A DNA stretch of 64,000 bases. It comes from Albifimbria verrucaria. Its lineage: Eukaryota > Ascomycota > Sordariomycetes > Hypocreales > Stachybotryaceae. Location of the stretch: positions 1,612,001 to 1,676,000 of the forward strand of contig JAHREC010000030.1 in assembly GCA_020081605.1 (NCBI GenBank). The letters run 5' to 3'. A program made the translations under genes and the position numbers. Positions 63,746-64,000 of the stretch are shown piece after piece; within the stretch, counting starts at the first letter, position 1, and every line of letters begins with the position of its first letter. Below the pieces are notes generated by a model, which searched no databases, was not told where the DNA came from, and saw only the letters and a list, made by a program, of their open reading frames with translations.

Positions 63746-64000
63746 ATGAAGCCTACACGTCCTGCTTCCCGGCTTGGCTTCGAGGTTGCCATCATTTGTG
63801 CCCTAACTATCGAGGCCGATGCCGTCGAGGCACTCTTCGACCAGTACTGGGATGAAGATTACTCCTTCGGCAAGGCCCCTGGCGATCCTAACGCTTATAC
63901 CACCGGCTCCATCGGTCGCCACAATGTCGTCCTCGCCCATATGCCTAGCATAGGAAGGCAAGCAGTGCCGCTGTTGCAGCACAATGTCGCACTAGCTATC
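63746..64000 (+). CDS. NLR-type protein, N-terminal nucleoside-phosphorylase domain (cut by window)
   Basis: ATG 63,746 begins a frame that matches the N-terminus of fungal nucleoside-phosphorylase-like (PNP_UDP) domains: F-E-V-A-I-I-C-A-L-T-I-E-A-D-A-V, then Y-T-T-G-S-I-G-R-H-N-V-V-L-A-H-M-P-S-I-G. In the family this is followed by G-K-A-x-x-A-A-x-A-A. Here that continuation is one frame over, after a one-base deficit at AA 63,956-63,957. This domain is a common N-terminal module of fungal NOD-like receptors involved in non-self recognition, usually followed by NACHT/NB-ARC and repeats, which lie beyond the window. A stand-alone phosphorylase-like protein is the alternative. Confidence 0.75.
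   Translation, partial: MKPTRPASRLGFEVAIICALTIEADAVEALFDQYWDEDYSFGKAPGDPNAYTTGSIGRHNVVLAHMPSIGRQAVPLLQHNVALAI

Overview
The window looks like a chromosome segment from a RIP-active filamentous ascomycete (Pezizomycotina). The evidence is short spliceosomal introns (about 42-66 bp, GT..AG, often with a CTAAC- or CTGAT-like branch site), fungal-only gene families (DUF3723, BAH, SANT/Myb, a nucleoside-phosphorylase-type NLR start, a fungal ferric reductase), and long AT-saturated blocks in which retroelement codons carry C->T and G->A changes. The sequence does not fix the species.

Layout. (1) 1-18,040 is an AT-rich graveyard of Ty3/Gypsy LTR elements. Two copies lie in tandem on the minus strand around one shared LTR, with a double LTR at the far end. 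A 5'-truncated relative lies on the plus strand. The reverse transcriptase active-site motif is still readable in two copies, with both aspartates turned to asparagine codons. (2) 18,040-34,020 is a gene-poor island of normal composition. It holds three small secreted cysteine-containing proteins (19.8, 26.9 and 29.5 kb), an intronless actinobacterial-type GH13 alpha-amylase (24.0 kb), and relics of an APH-type phosphotransferase and an NRPS-like adenylation-reductase protein. (3) 34,020-40,110 is a second AT-rich block with a near-perfect 7-bp microsatellite of about 470 bp, an LTR fragment and an unclassified RIP-degraded element. (4) 40,110-64,000 is a compartment of multi-exon genes: SANT/Myb protein, a chromodomain-like acidic protein, BAH protein, a 61-bp minisatellite split by a 5'-truncated LINE with a 14-bp target-site duplication, a DUF3723 protein, a pseudokinase-like gene, a ferric reductase, an unknown multi-exon gene, and the start of an NLR.

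Two points stand out. First, nearly every multi-exon gene is broken into several frames, but each break is repaired by adding one base, usually at a homopolymer. I count at least 24 such sites, all deficits and none a surplus. After this bookkeeping the spliced lengths of seven genes with 1-8 such sites each become exact multiples of three. This points to consensus (assembly) errors rather than gene death. Second, the combination of DUF3723, ferric reductase, a nucleoside-phosphorylase NLR and a SANT/Myb gene within 23 kb next to repeats matches the cargo families reported for giant fungal Starship transposons. No captain tyrosine recombinase (DUF3435) is visible here, so that is a hypothesis about a larger element.
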